Assembly (NCBI RefSeq): GCF_001649575.2
Contig: NC_051443.1
Span: forward strand, 18,278,530-18,342,529
DNA: 64,000 bases
From: Kryptolebias marmoratus
Lineage: Eukaryota; Chordata; Actinopteri; Cyprinodontiformes; Rivulidae
Reading direction: 5' to 3'
Shown here piece after piece: positions 47,030-57,435 of this stretch. A model generated the notes under the pieces. That model was given only the letters and a program-made list of their open reading frames with translations. It made no database searches and was not told the DNA's origin. The number at the start of each line of letters is the position of its first letter. The first letter of the stretch is position 1. The position numbers were made by a program, and so were the translations under genes.

Positions 47030-47180
47030 AGGGCCTGAAACTGAATTCCCATGACGTCTTCCGCCCCGGTGCAACACAAGCTGTAGTGGCATTGGCCGGT
47101 GAAGGGCCGCGGCGTTCGGTTACACTTGATGGCTTTACAAAGTGACTTCTTTATCCGGTGGTAATCAATTGAAATCATTG
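47030..47180. promoter_or_regulatory. Candidate conserved block in fgf10 intron 2
   Basis: This complex, CpG-containing, unrepeated sequence (CCATGACGTCTTCCGCC, GGTGAAGGGCCGCGGC, CTTTATCCGGTGGTAATC) holds a CRE-like TGACGTC. It is a candidate enhancer or splicing regulator by composition only. Confidence 0.25.
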
Positions 47181-47428
47181 TTTCAATACATCTCCAGATT
47201 AAGTGTCACAAAGGGTTATGATTACCACCATTTTTACCATGAATGTTACCAGCCATCATGCCACAGCCACATGAAGGATAGAGAATTTATTTAAACAGCT
47301 TTTATTATTTAGTGGGAAGAGTTTTAAACATTTTCGATCAGATCTGCCCACTGTCTTCACTTAGCACAACGGTACTAGCATCATTATTTTTCATTAACAT
47401 AATTTCACTGTAATTGAAGGGCTGCCAT

Positions 47429-47476
47429 CTCTCGCTCTCTCTCTCTCTCTCTCTTATACACACACACACACACACA
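47429..47476. repeat. CT/CA compound microsatellite in intron 2
   Basis: A CT run of about 26 bases is followed by TATA and a CA run of about 18 bases. Confidence 0.9.
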
Positions 47477-48214
47477 ATGTTAAAAAGCTGCACGGCGTCT
47501 GTTAAATATTCTCATTTTGCTTTGAGAACATTCAGTTTTACTTCTGGAACCAATTTGAACAGCTGTGGCCAGATTCAGGAAGAGTCCGTGAGCAAGAGAG
47601 AGATACTGAGTGTGTGTGTGTGTGTGGGAACAAGTATGATGTTGCTTGTGAGTACCAACTGCATTTAGTTAACTGCCTACTTAAGCTACGTTAGCCCTGA
47701 TCATAGCAGCAGCTCTCTCAGACACGTTTTTCTCTTTATGCACAGAAACCCTCAAACCTCATGTCACGATGCTCTTAACCACCAACAAGCCCTAACCTTT
47801 AAAATGTCACACTGTACTACATCCTGTACTCCAAATTCATTCAACGTCCTGCACTCCCTGACCGCTGACGCACAAACGACATCAAAACTATTTATATCCC
47901 CTTTTTACTATAGGCCTTAATTACACATGGGATTTATTCTAAAGTGATGGTTTACAATTTGTTCATCCGTGTTGGCAAAAAAGGTAAAGTGGTTGGATGT
48001 TTTACTGTGCTCTGAAAAGACACTCCCCTGCCCCCACAAAAAAGACCTGTTGTAGAGTTACAATCCTTAGATGGTGAAACAATAGCTTAAACTTTAGCAA
48101 TCTTCAATATAATAGAAGCACTATACTTCAGTAAACATGAGTAATTATTATTAATCATAAATCTGATAATGATAGTCAGAAATTAGGAGGATTAGAAATT
48201 GTTATATAATAGCT

Positions 48215-48775
48215 CTAAGTGAGTCTCTCTTCCCTTAATCGACAGAGGTCAATGCGTTTAATTTGGAGAATCAGGGAGAAAAAAACTAATTTGATAAAGA
48301 TGCCTTGTGGGAGTTTAATAGTAGGAATACTGTTGTCAACATTTCGTACTAGTTTGAAATTAAACAAATATGGCTGAATAATGTTATATGCAGGCCGCAG
48401 ATGACAAAAGATCAGGGCACCGGTGTTGGCATGATGATAAACAAGTGTATCATCTGCATAAAGATGCAATGTTGCATCAGCTACTTCCTGGCCCACATCA
48501 TTAATGTAAATTATAAAAACAGTAGGTCCTAAAACAGAAGGTGGAAGTGAGAGACCATTGCTTGGCACCCATTTCATATGATCAAAAAGATCATTTGAAA
48601 ACCAGCCAATTAACTTAATCTGACAGCTTCCGGTGTAAAATGACATTATATATAATGCCACGTGCTTTTGCCAAATCTTTTTTTTTTTCAAAGTGCAGCA
48701 GCAAACAATTGTGTTTATTTGGCATCCTGCTATGCTGTTTCCTGAACCCAAACTAACAAGGAGATCAAACATCAC
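48215..48775 (-). pseudogene. Decayed non-LTR retrotransposon reverse-transcriptase fragment
   Basis: The minus-strand frame contains SVLGPTVFIIYIND (residues 80-93) and LHLYADDTLVY (103-113), the reverse-transcriptase fingers/palm motifs with the catalytic YADD aspartates. A FNFKLVRNVD segment follows, corresponding to the usual LKLVLNADKTK. Upstream, GWFSNDLFDH corresponds to the region before the palm, but the usual PQGSVLGP has decayed to LPPSVLGP. Endonuclease and 3' end are missing. The frame is a truncated LINE remnant (CR1/L2/Rex1-like by motif style), antisense to fgf10 inside intron 2. The open frame is only part of the element and is not a functional gene. Confidence 0.75.
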
Positions 48776-49358
48776 TAAAACAACTCCTTAAGTCGATCAT
48801 CCACATGTTCACATGTAAGGTACTGAAACCTCAGAAGTATAAAACCAAATCAAAACATATTTGTAGGAGCAGACGAGCATTGGAGATTAGTTTAATTAGG
48901 TATAAAAAGAAGCACCAGACTTTCACCCTGAGAAATCCCCAGCTTCCATGCTGTTAAATTAGATATAGCCTTTCATAAAATCTAAATATGCTTGGAAGAA
49001 AAAAAAAAACATCCAAGAAACTACAGTTATTTAATTTAATGGCAGACAACAACAAAAAAAGAGGCTCTAATTATATAATCTTTGGCTTTGTTGCGTGGAA
49101 TTTGACTAAACCAATGATCTTTTAAAAGCGGATTAATCTTCTGCCAATAGAATACTTCAGATATGTCTGCGTGCAACCACACATCATTCGCCCAGCCAGC
49201 AGCGTCTCGTGGCGAGCAAAGATATTTCGAGTCTGAGACGTTGCTCTTTTCAGAGCACAAACACTGAATATAAAACACAACTCTTTACTTGTTTTACTTA
49301 CATGTGTACCACTTCCTTTTTTTTAAAAAAAAAACATCTACGTGCTTCTCGTTCACAG

Positions 49359-49562
49359 AAGGAGTTCGGTCCCGACTGTCGCCTAAACGAACGCATCGAG
49401 GAGAACAAATACAACACCTACTCTTCAGATCAGTGGAAGACCAAAACCGACAGGCGCATGTTTGTGGGACTGAACGCCAAGGGAAAGCCAATGAAGGGAA
49501 AAAGGACACGGAGGAAAAACACAGCCACTCACTTCCTGCCCATGCCGGTGCAGCCACAGTGA
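49359..49562 (+). CDS. fgf10: fgf10 coding exon 3: C-terminal trefoil and heparin-binding region
   Basis: This last coding exon encodes residues 178-244 and stops at TGA (49560-49562). It starts after the acceptor TTCACAG with [21 protein letters not shown], the most diagnostic FGF7/10/22 signature (human FGF10: DCKLKERIEENGYNTY). It holds the invariant Cys183 and the IEEN segment whose glutamate contacts the receptor in human FGF10. Next comes [11 protein letters not shown] and a basic stretch [10 protein letters not shown] followed by TATHFLP, matching the heparan-sulphate-binding loop and human RRKNTSAHFLP. The C-terminus MPVQPQ is slightly longer than in human. The preceding intron holds a T/A-rich run (about 49317-49334) and a LINE fragment in reverse orientation. 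Paralogue identity (a or b) is left open. Confidence 0.95.
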   Translation, partial: KEFGPDCRLNERIEENKYNTYSSDQWKTKTDRRMFVGLNAKGKPMKGKRTRRKNTATHFLPMPVQPQ

Positions 49563-50165
49563 TGGGACGGATCAACCAGGAGGGTTCTGCACACTCGCAG
49601 GGTCTTTCTTTGGAGTTACAGAGACGGCTACATGGGACAGATCTGAAACTGATCTGTATGATGCACTGAGGAGGCAAAGAAACAAAATCTATAGACATTT
49701 AATTACGTTTGAAATAAGACATTTCTATTTTAAAGAAAAGTATATCAGTATACAATGTATATATTATTTTCTGCTCTAAGTTATAAAGTACACTGGCACA
49801 GGGAACATGAAAGAGAAACAACTTCTGTGCCAAAATGTGATTTAATAACTCACATTTCTAGATTTGTGTAGGTGGAGGGATCTACAAAAAAATGACAAAA
49901 GACGTAAGAAAAGAGACGAAGGTAGACGAGAGGGGTAAAAAAACGACAAGGAAGAACAAATAAAAAGCAATAAAAATGTAGAAAAACTCAATAAGGACCA
50001 ACACAAGTTTAACACTATCGTGTTTTTTTCCAGATTTATTTATTTTATGTAATATTTAATAGAAAAAGAACAAAGGGCAAGGTCTTGTCTTTTTCTAACA
50101 TTTATGCTTCTCCTTTTGAATACTAATCATTTAAACCTGAATAAATAAAAAGAATATATTTGTGT
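49563..50165 (+). other. fgf10: fgf10 3' UTR with candidate polyadenylation signals
   Basis: AT-rich sequence follows the TGA stop. AATAAA hexamers lie at 49959-49964, 49969-49974 and 50140-50145. The last is followed within about 15-20 bases by a GT-rich stretch (TGTGTTTAACTGG), the usual arrangement of a cleavage site, so the 3' UTR is probably close to 600 bases, with a shorter form of about 420 possible. No further coding sequence is seen. Confidence 0.55.
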
Positions 50166-50555
50166 TTAACTGGTTTGACTTCAGTTCTTTATTTCTTTCT
50201 TTAACACTCCAAAAGAAAATAGGAAAGGTAAACAAATGCTGCAAATTATTCTGTCAGTTTTATTATATTTTTTGCAAAGTTCTAGCTACAATAAATGGGA
50301 GCAAAGGATGTGTTTTTGGTGACAATAGGGATCTGAAACTGTTTTATCTCAGCTTCCTTGAAATAAAAATGTTGGAGGGTTTGGGACCCTAAACAAAAGA
50401 AAATATATTTATTAAATCTTACATTAACTGTGTGGTGGTGGATAACTTCAGTGCACTTTACTTATTTTTCATGGCTTTAAAATCACAAACACTTTAGTTT
50501 GGATATGAACTTTGCTTTTGCTGGTGCTTTCAAATAATGTTTTATTCACTTAAAG
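50166..50555. other. Sequence just past fgf10, nothing recognised
   Basis: AT-rich sequence with no repeat family or gene recognised. Confidence 0.5.
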
Positions 50556-51300
50556 GAATGGGTCTGGATTTTAAAGTGGGGTTCTGTGGAAAGGTTGTAA
50601 GCAGTCAGTATCTAATCTGTTGTAGATGTCTCTTTAAATCACAGAGGCTAGACTAGTTCTGATCGGACAGTCGAGCTAAGAGCTTGTTAAAGTAGGAACA
50701 AGACCAAAGTGAATAATTGCTCTTTTAAAAACAATTCTGGTCTCAGTAGCTTGACAGCGGCTCATGTGATCATTATTTTAGAAACCTTTACACCACGCCA
50801 CTTTTGAACTGAACGGTTATTTTCACTGACAACTGTGTTGGTTTTGTCACCAACAACATTCCATGTGAAAAGTAACGTTGTGTAAAAATCTAAAACTTTC
50901 TTGTGCTTTCCTTTTTCATCAGATGGTTACTCTCATCGAGTAAACTGATCATATTCCAGTTTGCGATATGGGTTTAGTCATGGAACATTATTGGTAACAT
51001 ACTTACATATTTTCAGTATAAATAACCTTTTATCTAAATAAGCATGTAATTGGTTAGAAAATTGGTTTTGATGTTAAGGTTTATAAAACATTTGCTTTAA
51101 TCACTGTGAAACTTCTGAGACTGGAGTTGTTTGAAGGCAACATTATTCACTGTTGTTCACTCAGACTGGCTGTCATCTTAACAATCCCATCAGAACTAAT
51201 GTCTGTTTCTCCAAACTCTGCTTGTTCAGAGCGCTATCTACAACAGGTAAGATACTGACTGCTTATAATCTCCCCACAGAACCCCACTTGAAATATTCAA
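50556..51300 (+). repeat. Family B copy 7, full foldback of about 745 bases
   Basis: The left arm has GTGGGGTTCTGTGGAAAGG, TTGTAAGCAGTCAGTATC, TGTTGTAGATGTCTCTTT. The right arm (51160-51300) has TTTCTCCAAACTCTGC, AGAGCGCTATCTACAACAGG, TAAGATACTGACTGCTTATA, CCCACAGAACCCCAC, which is the left arm in reverse complement. This is the clearest view of the family architecture. Confidence 0.75.
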
Positions 51301-51364
51301 TTTATCCCATTATGTAGGTGATGCGAATAAAGATTTCAAGATGTGAATTCAGACTTCTGAGGTT

Positions 51365-51730
51365 GCGGATTGACCAAGTAGGTAGCATGTTAGGACTGTC
51401 GCTTCCCAACAACAACAACAAGGTCTCAGGCATGAATCTTTGCTGTGGAGGTATTTCTGTGTGAAGTTTGCATGTTCTCACCCTGTATCTGTGGATTTTC
51501 TCTCGGTATTCCGGTTTCCTCTCACACGCGTCTTAGATTAAATTATGAATTGTTCTTAAATGTGCACGTTTTTTGCTGTTGTTGTTTTTTTTGTCCTCTG
51601 TGATGGACTGTGACTTGTTCAGGGTCTCACCCATTGACTGCTGCTGGAATAGGCACCAGCCCCTACCCCGCCCCCGCGACCCTGAACAAAAATTTGTGGG
51701 TACAGGAAATGAGTAAACGAGCGTGACTCA
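51365..51730 (+). mobile_element. tRNA-like SINE copy, forward orientation
   Basis: It begins with a decayed tRNA-like head (GTAGGTAGCATGTTAGGACTG, GGTCTCAGGCATGAATC) and continues with GTGTGAAGTTTGCATGTTCTC, CGGTATTCCGGTTTCCTCTC, GTGATGGACTGTGACTTG, GGAATAGGCACCAGCCCC and CCGCGACCCTGAAC. This matches a very common fish dispersed repeat. A shorter relative in reverse orientation lies at 45320-45525. Confidence 0.65.
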
Positions 51731-52549
51731 CTGTAAAGAACATTTCTGAAGCTTCCGAGCACATCTATTAGTCATCGCTGATGGAAAGACGTTACCTGGA
51801 TTGAGCAAATGGATCCAGTGGTGAACTGCGCTTCAAATCTAATAAATGCATCAAATAACATATTAATCTGCCAAACTATTATTCTGAAGAACAGGAGACA
51901 TTTCATGCCAGACATAGAAACATCAAAATGATCTTCTTGAGTAATCAAACTAAAACCAGGCGTGAGTTAGGAATCTGTAAAAGATTAGAGTTTTGAAAGA
52001 AACAGACAACCTTTCTGATTACTTCAGGGGTTTCCATTTCTCTCTGCAGAGACCTCTCCGGTACATGTACACATGGCAAACATGGCTTCCTTGAGGATAA
52101 ACACAGTTCTTTATGCGATAACAACAAAGACGAAACAGGTTTCAGAAATGGCCAACCCACACACACCCACAGAGACACATTGGGGCGGCTGGGTAGCGTC
52201 CTGTGTGCATCAGTGTGGTCCGGCAGCTGGGAAAAGCCTCCTCCTTGACCTTACGTGTCTGAAACCTGTTGCTGTGCCCCCCGAGACAGAAAGACACATG
52301 GAGCAGGGCATATGGTATAACATAAATATCACTCCTTTGTTTATCACCTGATTCTAATTAACTATGATGTCATGTTTTCTTTCGCTTCTCTCTGCTTCTT
52401 CTTAAAGCCACACTCCGCGATGTGGCCGTCTGGGTCCAACAGGTCTCTGTTTTTCTCCCCCCTCGCAGTTTCTGAAACTTTCTATCATGTTCCTGTAAAA
52501 GTTCAGACAGCTTCCAGCCCTTTAGCTGGCTCAAACAGGTTAACGCAGG
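51731..52549. other. Downstream flank, nothing recognised
   Basis: No gene, RNA or repeat family was recognised. Confidence 0.45.
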
Positions 52550-53340
52550 CACTCTGCCCGAGACTGCGGCGGTCCCGATTCGCTCGTCGGCCATCGCGCT
52601 CAGCCCTCTGCCATCTGTTTCTGCGCGCTCGTGCGTCTAAGTTAATTTCCACGTATATGATGGAACCCACCGGTGTCCGTCCGTCCCACTGTGTTTATTA
52701 CGAAAAGGCCCTCGATCCTCTTATTGTGTTCAGGAATCCTCAGTGTCTAACGCTCATGTCAAAATGTGAGTAAGTATGATGCATCAGAGGGCGATTCGAA
52801 TTTCCTTTCATCCTCCCAGGGCATCCAGTCCTTTGTTTATATGATTACTTGGGTGTTCTGTAAACGACATATCAAGTACAATTACTTTGAAATGTGTTCA
52901 AGACACCGGTCTCCCTCCTCTCTCCCTCCCTCGTAAAGTTCAAGGGCTGGCATTCCTGGCCTGAAATGTCTTTATTATTATGTGGTCCAGCTCCAGAAAT
53001 GTAGAATATTCCATTTAAGGTCTTCTTGGCGTTTCGAAAAGTGGAGCAAAACGTTTAGATATCTGAGACAAATTTGTCCACTTTGTTCACTCCGAGGGCC
53101 TGGATGGAAATCTTCTTTTACAGTACAAGACGTCGAGCTCTTTAGGCTGGCTTGTTGTGTTTTTATTGCAACTTTAACGTGACTTAATGTGCTCTTGCCT
53201 TTGGCCGTAATCCATTACAAGGCCGCACTTAAAAAGCATTCCATTTATTCAAGACAGATGTTTCACGCTGATTATCAGTGATATCTGAGTTTCATTTCAT
53301 CCTTTTCTGCAGAGCGCCTGACATCTTACCCAAAACTGTT
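52550..53340. promoter_or_regulatory. Candidate conserved regulatory block downstream of fgf10
   Basis: About 790 bases of complex, unrepeated sequence 3 kb past the gene, with stretches such as GGCCGTAATCCATTACAAGG, GCTGATTATCAGTGATATC and TTATTATTATGTGGTCC. It has no low complexity and no similarity to the repeat families here. The regulatory role is inferred from texture and position. Confidence 0.3.
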
Positions 53341-53589
53341 TGCTGTGTTGATTTTTTACATATTTATTTTTCGGTGTGCGTGTTGTGCCCGGAACGTTTG
53401 GTGCTTGGTTTGTTGGGGCATGTGGCGAGGCTCAGTATGCGGTTTCTGTTTTGACTGCATTAGGGTCTATCGGACCTGTGTTGGACCTCAAATGAAACGT
53501 ACACCATTGGCTTCACACATTCACAGCTCCTCTGTTTGCTCAGAGTCTTGTGGCTGTGCTACCTGACCGCAGCAGCAGCTGTGAATATT

Positions 53590-54000
53590 TTACATCCCGG
53601 TGAGTGCCGGAGAGACCCGAGGAAAAAAGGGGGACAGGGAGAAAGCCTCGAGGTCCGATTTGGAGAAGGACGTGCAGGTTCGAAGGAAAGGTGAATAATC
53701 TGAAGAACCACAGTAATTACAAGGTGTGTGTGTGTGTGTGTGTGTGAGGGGGTGTGTGTGTGTTGAGAAAGAAGGCGAGGAGGGGAGTTGTTTGCTGAGC
53801 AGTTTGAACGGGATGCCAAAGGGTGAGGAGGGGTGAGGGGGGGCTCAGAGGAAGAGCGGGTGATGGGGTTATTAAAGGAGTTGCCAGAGAATTTGGGGCT
53901 AAAGGGTGGGAGGTGATTTCAGGGGGTATTTGCAAAAGGCTGGTGGGGGGGCAAACATTGGAAGCAGACCAAGGGAGTTCCTGGAACCCAAAAGGTGAAC
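53590..54000. repeat. TG microsatellite in a G-rich stretch
   Basis: A TG run interrupted by GAGGGG lies at 53724-53764. It is flanked by purine-rich, GGGGTGAGG-type sequence to about 53960, which gives spurious frames on both strands. Confidence 0.8.
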
Positions 54001-54103
54001 CAGGAGTTCTCCTCCTCTCTTCTTAGGCTCGTTTTTACTGATATTTTCCTTTTTTAGTCCTTTACAGCCTGATGGCTTTTTGTCACACCTTCTTCCCTAA
54101 ATT

Positions 54104-54574
54104 CAGGGGTGCTTCCAGAATTTTTTTTTTTTTTAAAGGGGAGGCAAGATGAGGGCCATTGTTAATGTTGGAGTGGCACACCACAAATGTAGCAGTTTTG
54201 TTATGTAGTAATCATATATAAGTTATTTAAAAAAAACACTGGAGTCAGGGAATCAGATCTGCTTAGGTTTTCTTTAGTTTTTTTAAATTTACAGCTGATA
54301 TTGCTTATTGAGAACAACTCAATCACTACTCAACCTGTTGAAGCTCATCGTCTCCTAAAATCATATTTCTTAAAAAACTATTATGCTATTATAGTTTGTT
54401 TTGTATGTTTCTGGGGTTTTACTAATCTTAAATAATTAGGGGAAATTAAAAATGTACACCAAACAAAAGATTGGGACTCAGAAGGGAAGGACCGCTAGGG
54501 AGGGCTTGTAGGGGGGCATCAGTGTTGGGCTCGGCCCATTGCTCCCCCAGACTCCCCCCTTGGTGGCGCCCCTG
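54104..54574. mobile_element. hAT-like non-autonomous element, 471 bp
   Basis: The left end CAGGGGTGCTTCCA and the complement of the right end CAGGGGCGCCACCA match at 11 of 14 positions, with the CAGGGGCG start typical of hAT transposons. The flanking 8-mers CCTAAATT (54096-54103) and CCTGAACC (54575-54582) agree at 5 of 8, with only transitions between them, as a decayed 8-bp hAT target duplication would. No transposase frame is inside. Confidence 0.6.
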
Positions 54575-54582
54575 CCTGAACC

Positions 54583-56640
54583 TAAACAAACCAATATTTT
54601 TAAATGAATACGCTAAAATGAGGTCACGTGTAAAATGTGAAATGTTTCAAATATACTGACACGTTGTCGTCACTTAATTGATACTCCAGAAGGTATTTTT
54701 TCATCTTAAAAGGGTCACATTTTTAAATAAATAAATATATGCACTTGATGGCATATATTTGGATGGCCCAATAAACCAACAAAAACAAACAAGAAAAACC
54801 CTGAACTTTGTTTAGAGCATCCTAGGTTTAAAAAACTAGTTATTCAGATGGCAATTTATGATTTGTGAAAAAGTACATCATAATCCCACTTCAGAGAAGA
54901 AGTATTTAGCATCACTAACCAACTTAAACTTAATGTTTTATGGTGTTTTCACTGCATCTCCAATGTAGGAACTAAATACCTTTTTATTTTTGCCTTGAAA
55001 TTAGCTGCAAATTCTTATCAACAGATAAAATGTCTTAATAAGAATATAATGCTCTTCCAACTGTTGGATTATTGTTTAAGAACCAGAACCTATGATTAAC
55101 ATTTCATTTTAGTTGAGAGTTGGAATTTTGTCATTTATTACCTAATGCAACATCAGTGCATTTATTGAAGGCATCATTCTTTAAAAAAAAAACAAGTTAA
55201 TTTGCAAATATACCCAACAGTTGTTAATGTTAACATTTAAAAGCTTTAAGATAACGTTGATGGCCAAACTGCATACTCGTTCCACTGTTTGTACTGGTGT
55301 GAACTTTTCAGACCAACGACTGTAGACTCTTCAAGAGTTACTGAGTTCACTTTGTGTCTGTAAAGAGTGGAGTCAAGTGTCTCACTACGCCTCTTAAAAA
55401 AAGCTGTAAAGTAATGAGCACCAATCACACGGCATTAAAGAGTGCATTAAAAATTAGTTATCTACTCTCTTCTTGGGTACTTCAATTGTTCCTGCCTCTG
55501 TAATGTCTCCTGTAAATCTGAATGAGGGGATGAAGGACACACACTCCAATTTAGAGAGCTTCACAAAGAGTGTCTAGCTGTTTTAAGTATTATCTCTAAG
55601 ACCCAAATATGTGCATTTTTAAAACTGTATGTGTTATAGTGTTTGGATTTCTGTTAGGTTCTGTTAAATTTATCTTGGTATAGTTTAATGTCTTTTTAGT
55701 TTATGATTTGTTTTCTTGTTTTTTTCACGAGGCTGTCTTGCTCTCTGCTCTCTCAGCACACCAGGTCTGAGTTTTCTGATCACCACACCTGCGTGGAGTC
55801 AGACGTTTACTTCCTTCAGGGTGTGAGGTGCTCCTTCACATATTATTGTCCTTATTCAGGTGTTTGCTCGTGGTAAGTTTCAGCTTTTTGCCGTTAGTGC
55901 TTCAGATTCTCTTTTTGTTTTAAAACAAAGTTTCGAATGTCACTTTTTCTTTTTCGTTAGGTCCTCCTCCTTATCATCATACACAGCTGACAGAATATCC
56001 TCTTTAACTCACTACCGTGGCTCTGACTTAGAGGTGAAATACTTCAGCCCTGATTAAATGCTTTGATGAGTTTTTGCAATGCAAGGCCTTTATTTAATTT
56101 TAGTGGCTGTGTAAAATGATAAGTCAACTTTAATGGATAGGAAAAAAGCTCAGACCTCATGTTCAGCTGGTAATGATCACTATAATGCTCCCCCTCCCTC
56201 CCAGCAATGATAAACTCTATAACAGGCTACATATAGAAAAGCTTAAATAATTTATTTTTCTATTTTTTAACCAGGAACTAACTTTTATACAGATACATGG
56301 CACAAGATAACAAATAATCAAAAAATGTTGGAATGTGTACAGTGTTTTTTTTAAGCCTTTTGCTCCAATATCTCAGTCAAACATTGTATAACTGAATAAA
56401 AACAAATAAAATTAAACTGTCATGCTATAATTATGCTATCTGAGCTTGGAAACATACAGAGCTAACATAAGCAATAATTAAAGACAATAACATCTATTTT
56501 TAACTTGAGGATCTTATCTGTTGTATAACCACCACAGTCACTTGAACAAGCTGATATCTTATTCATTTTTCTTAGATTTGAAGTCTAAAACATTTAAGAG
56601 AGAGAGACAGAGCTCTACATTTTTGCTTTTCCCTCGTTTT
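54583..56640. other. Downstream flank, no gene seen
   Basis: AT-rich. A CT-rich stretch at 55640-55860 is vaguely LTR-like but lacks recognisable ends. No gene was recognised. Confidence 0.45.
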
Positions 56641-56653
56641 TTTCCTGGTTTAG

Positions 56654-56766
56654 AGGGAACCTGTACCTGGATGGCAGCCTCACCTCAGACTCCATCCTAA
56701 CATCTCCTGAGGGCTTCAGGTTTCCTGCAACAGGTGGCTCAAACATTTGCCTTGGCCTGCGCTGAG
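56654..56766 (+). other. Exon-like segment with strong splice sites
   Basis: A pyrimidine-rich tract (TTTTCCCTCGTTTTTTTCCTGGTTTAG) ends at 56653, and a consensus donor GAG/GTGAGT begins at 56767. One frame (from 56655) stays open for 36 codons and stops at TGA 56763-56765; the other two stop inside. No protein family was recognised. It could be an exon of a long non-coding RNA or a chance combination of signals. Confidence 0.3.
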
Positions 56767-57279
56767 GTGAGTCCTCTGTTTATTGCTTCGGAAAGAGTGA
56801 GAAGACCTGAGGGAAGGGGAGGGAGAGAGAGACAGGAAAAAAATACTGACAAACAGAAACTTAAAGTGTGTGTCAGGAGAAACTGAGAGTCCGAAAATGT
56901 GAGTCACTAGTATCATCTTTTAAAGCACTTTGTAAGGCGATTAAAAAAACAAAAAATGTAAACATGCATTTAATGTTCGAGTCAGGAACGAACATGAAAC
57001 ATTTTCCAGAGCTGGAACGAGAACGAGGCCAAAAGATTTCTGTCCTCCTCCTCTCATCCTCCGCCTGTGCCTCACTTCATCCATTTTATTTCTCCCTTCT
57101 CTCCTTTGCTCGGCTTTGCCTCTTCTTTCATTTCCTCACCTTTACCCCTCCACCCTGCACTCTCCGGGCAAATATGCCTTCGGTCGAAATGAAAACATAT
57201 TTGTTGTTTGTGTTGGCTTCCCCCGCTCAAACTCTGGCATGATTCAGCTTTAACTGCTGGTTGCTGGAAGCGCCTATGG

Positions 57280-57435
57280 CAGCAGAAAGCCTCTATTACT
57301 TCTTGATCACTGGATGCCTGACAGCAGAGTCAACATGCAGGGCATTAGGGCCTGACATGGAATCAAATAAAGACTAATTTATTGGCTGCTTGTGTACGCG
57401 GAGACCACATTAACCATTGCCTTCCCTGGTTTTGG
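57280..57435. promoter_or_regulatory. Candidate conserved non-coding element
   Basis: This complex unrepeated stretch includes GGCATTAGGGCCTGACATGG, AATCAAATAAAGACTAATTT and GACCACATTAACCATTGCC. It is a candidate by texture only. Confidence 0.25.

Larger units (their letters stand above)
46560..49358 (+). other. fgf10: fgf10 intron 2 (about 2.8 kb)
   Basis: The intron runs from donor GTGAGT to acceptor TTCACAG. Complex sequence at 47030-47180 looks unlike a repeat. A CT/CA compound microsatellite lies at 47429-47476 and a decayed LINE reverse transcriptase in reverse orientation at 48215-48775. A further complex stretch lies at 49120-49240, just before exon 3. Confidence 0.9.

Noticed and set aside
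55640..55870. Third possible LTR-like CT-rich segment
   Set aside because: It lacks defined ends, and no AATAAA/U5 arrangement could be identified.
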